From positions 1 through 8,506 of the forward strand of contig DTWD01000114.1 in NCBI GenBank assembly GCA_012963185.1: a DNA stretch of 8,506 nucleotides. Direction: 5' to 3'. The notes under the pieces were generated by a model. That model searched no databases. It was not told where the DNA came from and saw only the letters and a list, made by a program, of their open reading frames with translations. Shown piece after piece: positions 5,796 to 8,506 of this stretch. Both the position numbers and the translations under genes were made by a program. The stretch comes from Acidobacteriota bacterium (GTDB lineage Bacteria; Acidobacteriota; Vicinamibacteria; Vicinamibacterales; UBA8438). Position 1 is the first letter of the stretch; every line of letters starts with the position of its first letter.

Positions 5796-6645
5796 AGAGA
5801 ACCCCTGCCGTCCAAACCAGATATAACAACCCGACATAGCCGTTCAAATCTAACGCCTCCTTAACCCGAGAAAGATCGGTCACGGTGACCAACGATTGCT
5901 CATACATCAAGAGTATGGCAACAGCACCCACTCCTCCAAGATACATCGGACCCAATGGCGTGACCAAAGCCAGCGCCCCTAACGCACAAACTGTTATGAC
6001 ATGAAATCCTCGTGATATCCACAATGACTGCGCTACTCCGTACCGAACCGGAATCGATCGAAGTCCTTGCGTGCGATCAAATTCGAGATCTTCACAGGCG
6101 TAGAGAATGTCAAAGCCAGCCACCCAAAAGCCTGTTGCCACAGCAAGTAACCATGGTTGCCAATCAAAACCGCCTCCGGCAGCCAACCAACCACCGACAG
6201 GAGCAACAGCCAATGCAAGACCAAGAAATAACTGTGTGTAATGCGTGAACCGCTTGGCTAGGGAGTACCAGAACACGATCACAAGTGCGACCGGAGACAA
6301 CGTAAAACAAAGGTAGCCAAGTGGATAGGTCACAGCAATAAAGACAGACGCGCTCACAATAACAATCGCTCTCGCCTCTCGGCAAGACACTTCTCCTTGC
6401 GGAATTTCCCTACCACTCGTCCTTGGATTCCGTGCATCAAATCGTGCGTCAACTACTCTGTTGAATCCCATCGCCGCCGTTCGAGCCGACAACATCGCGA
6501 GCACAATCCATCCCAAACGGTCCCATAGCAACCCTGTCTGTTCGTTCGCTAACAGTGCCCCCGTCAAGGCAAATGGAAGTGCGAACACTGTATGGCTAAT
6601 ACGTATCAGCGAGGCATACTTATACAAACGTGACAGCATGAACAT
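5785..6645 (-). CDS. mqnP: UbiA-family prenyltransferase, probable MqnP of the futalosine pathway
   Basis: This integral inner-membrane aromatic prenyltransferase (286 residues) probably attaches the polyprenyl tail to 1,4-dihydroxy-6-naphthoate. Both Mg-diphosphate motifs of the UbiA family are intact: N62-x3-D66-x3-D70 (FNRVVDARFD) and D179-x6-D186-x3-D190 (DILYACEDLEFD), the latter followed by GLRSIPVRYG. The SHTVFALPFAL block near residue 17 is typical of the MqnP/4-hydroxybenzoate branch rather than MenA. Hydrophobic stretches throughout fit about eight or nine transmembrane helices. Two ATG codons compete: 6645 and 6639. The second has GGA six bases upstream (CGGAatgttcATG) and may be the true start, two residues shorter. 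It lies 29 nt after the amidohydrolase stop, and its last codons overlap the next gene by 11 nt. Without context it could be called UbiA, but no ubiquinone-specific gene is present here. Confidence 0.9.
   Translation of the reverse strand: MFMLSRLYKYASLIRISHTVFALPFALTGALLANEQTGLLWDRLGWIVLAMLSARTAAMGFNRVVDARFDARNPRTSGREIPQGEVSCREARAIVIVSASVFIAVTYPLGYLCFTLSPVALVIVFWYSLAKRFTHYTQLFLGLALAVAPVGGWLAAGGGFDWQPWLLAVATGFWVAGFDILYACEDLEFDRTQGLRSIPVRYGVAQSLWISRGFHVITVCALGALALVTPLGPMYLGGVGAVAILLMYEQSLVTVTDLSRVKEALDLNGYVGLLYLVWTAGVLYVG
5802..5806 (-). promoter_or_regulatory. Ribosome binding site of the flavin prenyltransferase gene
   Basis: AGGGG on the minus strand, six bases before the ATG at 5795. It lies inside the last codons of the upstream prenyltransferase gene. 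It decides the start, because the upstream ATG at 5837 has no comparable motif. Confidence 0.7.
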
Positions 6646-6674
6646 TCCGAGAATAAAGGTTTTCTATCCGTCGG

Positions 6675-7886
6675 TTACGAAACGGCGATCTCCTCAAGCC
6701 ATGTGATGGAACAAGGCTCGATTCCGCTTAGCAAATATTCTTCCACATCTGAGATCCCGGTCGGAATCTCAACGGCTAACAGAGCGGCCTGCCTTCCTGG
6801 TTCAATAGCGCCGTGTGACCGGCCCCGGCCGAGTGCTTGCGCTCCCACGATCGTTGCACTCTCTAGCAATTGTGCCGCAGGCACATCTGGCGCCAATCGC
6901 CGAACTTCTGACATTTCCTTGAAAACATTAAGGTCCGGCGCACTCGCGAGACTATCTGTTCCAATCGCGACACGCAGGCCTCGAATGTAGAACTCAGAAA
7001 TCGGCGGAACGCCAGCTCCTGTCCAATCATTACTCCGCGGACACACTACCAGCGTTGTACCCGCTTGTGCTAACCGGTTAATCTCGTCCCCAACAAGCTG
7101 GACACCGTGCACAGCAATGGTATCGCCGCGAAGCCATCCGACTGACTCAAGGTAATCGACGGGACGCAGTCCAGGAGGCACCCATGCACGGCTCATGCGA
7201 CCACGTTCTTCAAGAATATCTCGCCACGGACCTCCACCGGAAAGGAGAAACTCTACTTCTTCTTCGGACTCAGCAAGGTGTACTGACCGCGGCCCCGGCA
7301 ATCGACCGATCGCACAAAACAATTCAGCTGATACTGAATATGGTGCATGTGCAGCCGCTCTAATCTGGACGCGGTCATTTAACTGCTCCGCTATCTGCCG
7401 AGATACCGGTTCAACAAGGTTGTCTGCGTCAGCCGCTTCAATATCAAAACCGAGGAACTCATGAAACAACGTCGCATCGATACATTCGGTTCTTAATGTA
7501 TCGAGTGAATCAAGAGTATTAGCGATGTCACCAACCAAGGCGGTCCCGCAACGCCGACACTCACTCGCAGCATACGGCACCCGTCCTGCTAAAGATGAAG
7601 CAAGGTTCGGCCGTTCATCCATAACGGCACGTGCCCAGCTTGGCATTGATGTCGTGCGTGGAATACGCCCATGCAATCCTGACAATTCCAGATGAGAGTG
7701 CGCATTCACAACGCCTGGCATAATGACTCTCTCGCCAAGATCGACACCAGAAGGATCCGGAGAACCGACTGGTCTGGATGCGCCAATAGCCGTGACCTTC
7801 CCATCTACGATCTCGACCCAACCATCTTTAATCGGTGTCGATGTAATCGGCAGAACCCAGCGGGCATGATAGCGATTACAAGACAC
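6675..7886 (-). CDS. mqnF: Amidohydrolase, probable aminodeoxyfutalosine deaminase (MqnF-type)
   Basis: This is a 403-residue metal-dependent amidohydrolase. By context it probably deaminates 6-amino-6-deoxyfutalosine to futalosine, the step after MqnE. Visible metal and catalytic residues are H63 and H65 (NAHSHLELS), H203 (VHLAESEEE), H260 (AVHGVQ) and D311 (GTDSLAS). The short N-terminal and C-terminal strands (residues 1-55 and 355-385) look like the composite beta-sandwich of the subtype that includes ATZ/TRZ and cytosine deaminases. The NAHSHLELS and GTDSLASAPDLN blocks are as I recall them for MqnF-type deaminases, and the position between mqnC and mqnP strongly supports the role. The start is GTG; an in-frame TAG lies seven codons upstream, so little extension is possible. 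The Shine-Dalgarno match is weak (GACGAAAG). Alternatives are another nucleoside or S-adenosylhomocysteine deaminase of the same fold. The fold is secure; the substrate is inferred. Confidence 0.82.
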   Translation of the reverse strand: MSCNRYHARWVLPITSTPIKDGWVEIVDGKVTAIGASRPVGSPDPSGVDLGERVIMPGVVNAHSHLELSGLHGRIPRTTSMPSWARAVMDERPNLASSLAGRVPYAASECRRCGTALVGDIANTLDSLDTLRTECIDATLFHEFLGFDIEAADADNLVEPVSRQIAEQLNDRVQIRAAAHAPYSVSAELFCAIGRLPGPRSVHLAESEEEVEFLLSGGGPWRDILEERGRMSRAWVPPGLRPVDYLESVGWLRGDTIAVHGVQLVGDEINRLAQAGTTLVVCPRSNDWTGAGVPPISEFYIRGLRVAIGTDSLASAPDLNVFKEMSEVRRLAPDVPAAQLLESATIVGAQALGRGRSHGAIEPGRQAALLAVEIPTGISDVEEYLLSGIEPCSITWLEEIAVS

Positions 7887-7919
7887 AGGCTTTCGTCGTA
7901 ATGGCAGCTAGATATAACT

Positions 7920-8506
7920 TTAATCAGGAGGGGTTCGGGCAAGTTGTCGCTGCTTCCCGACCGCGCTTCGCGCGGGGTATCGGTCCAGTTCTTCAGGAAG
8001 TGATGTATGTCCTGCTGTCCTCGCAACTGACAATTCTGTCATCCGCGGAATATCCCGGATACGAAATATCGGATCACCAAGTATGTCGTAATGCATATTT
8101 CGGCGCTTAGGGACAAATCCAGCGTCTTCGATATTACGAACGATCTCAAGTTCATCCATGCAGTACGACGCACCAGCCGCTCGTACGACGTTCTCTTCAA
8201 TCATCACACTTCCCATATCGTTGGCTCCGTAGGCCAAACTCAACTGACCAACTTTCCCGCCCTGAGTAACCCATGACGCCTGAATGTTATCGACGTTATC
8301 GAGAACCAAGCGTGCCAATGCTAACGTTCTAAGATACTCAATCCCTGTGGCTTCGACACCCTCACGCTCCGTGTGTAACGGTTGATAGCTCCACGTGATG
8401 AAGGCAGTAAAACCATGTGTCTCATCCTGCAACTCCCGTATACGCAGCAAATGTTCGACGCGTTCCCGGTATCCCTCGACTGTGCCGTACATCATTGTTG
8501 CCGTAC
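7920..8506 (-). CDS. mqnC: Dehypoxanthine futalosine cyclase MqnC, C-terminal part (5' end outside window)
   Basis: The radical SAM enzyme MqnC cyclises dehypoxanthine futalosine to cyclic dehypoxanthine futalosine in the futalosine pathway to menaquinone, in the cytoplasm. The reading frame runs off the window edge, so only about 194 C-terminal residues of an expected 360 or so are present, and the CxxxCxxC iron-sulfur motif is not visible. Family landmarks are clear: TATMMYGTVEG at the cut end, then IRELQDETHGFTAF, WSYQP, and GANDMGSVMIEENVVRAAGA. QDET plus the WSYQP block favours MqnC over its paralogue MqnE. The ATG at 8495 is the internal MMYG methionine, not a start. After the usual core end (EDAGFVPKRRNMHYDIL) there is a tail of about 50 residues that is Arg- and Pro-rich at its end. 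It is followed at 33 nt by the amidohydrolase gene, consistent with a shared operon. Confidence 0.93.
   Translation of the reverse strand, partial: TATMMYGTVEGYRERVEHLLRIRELQDETHGFTAFITWSYQPLHTEREGVEATGIEYLRTLALARLVLDNVDNIQASWVTQGGKVGQLSLAYGANDMGSVMIEENVVRAAGASYCMDELEIVRNIEDAGFVPKRRNMHYDILGDPIFRIRDIPRMTELSVARTAGHTSLPEELDRYPARSAVGKQRQLARTPPD
7961..7975. repeat. GC-rich 6-bp hairpin within the 3' end of mqnC
   Basis: CCGCGC (7961-7966) and GCGCGG (7970-7975) flank three bases. In the mqnC transcript this gives a very stable GAA triloop hairpin about 45 bases before the stop codon, in the codons for the Arg/Pro-rich tail. It is more GC-rich than its surroundings. There is no T tract, so it does not look like a terminator. 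Confidence 0.4.

Noticed and set aside
5796..5837. Longer N-terminus for the flavin prenyltransferase
   Set aside because: The extra 14 residues overlap the prenyltransferase gene further, lack a ribosome binding site and do not resemble UbiX, while the ATG at 5795 has AGGGG at good spacing.
6703..6990. Plus-strand frames opposite the amidohydrolase, including 7195-7464
   Set aside because: They mirror a well-supported amidohydrolase and have Ser/Arg/Pro-rich products with no family resemblance.
7961..7975. Intrinsic terminator at the end of mqnC
   Set aside because: The hairpin lies inside the coding sequence and is not followed by a T run on either strand.

Overview
The window carries ten co-oriented genes, all on the minus strand, so transcription runs from high to low coordinates. 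The gene content points to a Gram-negative bacterium that makes menaquinone by the futalosine route: it has an Hfq homologue, a TonB-like envelope protein and no classical men genes. The style of the TonB-like protein (an acidic linker, then an FDSKG..FGPW..R segment before a TonB C-terminal domain) and of the MiaA sequence resembles Acidobacteriota. That placement is from memory of family members and is tentative. The genes are core chromosomal ones, and I see no IS, phage, CRISPR, tRNA or rRNA.

Right-hand block (8506 down to 4462): a menaquinone module of mqnC (cut by the window edge), an amidohydrolase best read as aminodeoxyfutalosine deaminase (MqnF), a UbiA-family prenyltransferase (MqnP), a UbiX-family flavin prenyltransferase (MqnM) and UbiE/MenG methyltransferase. 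These cover futalosine formation, the cyclic intermediate, prenylation, the cofactor for decarboxylation, and the final methylation. MqnA, MqnB, MqnD, MqnE and the UbiD-like decarboxylase MqnL are not in the window. The last three genes overlap by 11 and 13 nt, a sign of translational coupling.

Middle (4461 to 3184): a single-pass inner-membrane protein with a periplasmic TonB-like C-terminal domain, flanked by the two longest gaps in the window (68 and 118 nt). A TATAAT hexamer lies just upstream. No ExbB/ExbD is seen.

Left-hand block (3183 to 93): miaA, hfq, dgt (dGTP triphosphohydrolase), yceD (DUF177) and rpmF (L32). miaA-hfq and yceD-rpmF are classic neighbours; here dgt sits between the two pairs, its start codon directly abutting the hfq stop. 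The block covers tRNA modification, sRNA chaperoning, dNTP turnover and large-subunit assembly. Positions 1-92, after rpmF, hold a perfect 9-bp hairpin and no gene I can assign.

No clearly new system is present. The points most worth a second look are the divergent distal face of Hfq, the compact layout of the menaquinone genes, and a hairpin overlapping the yceD ribosome binding site.
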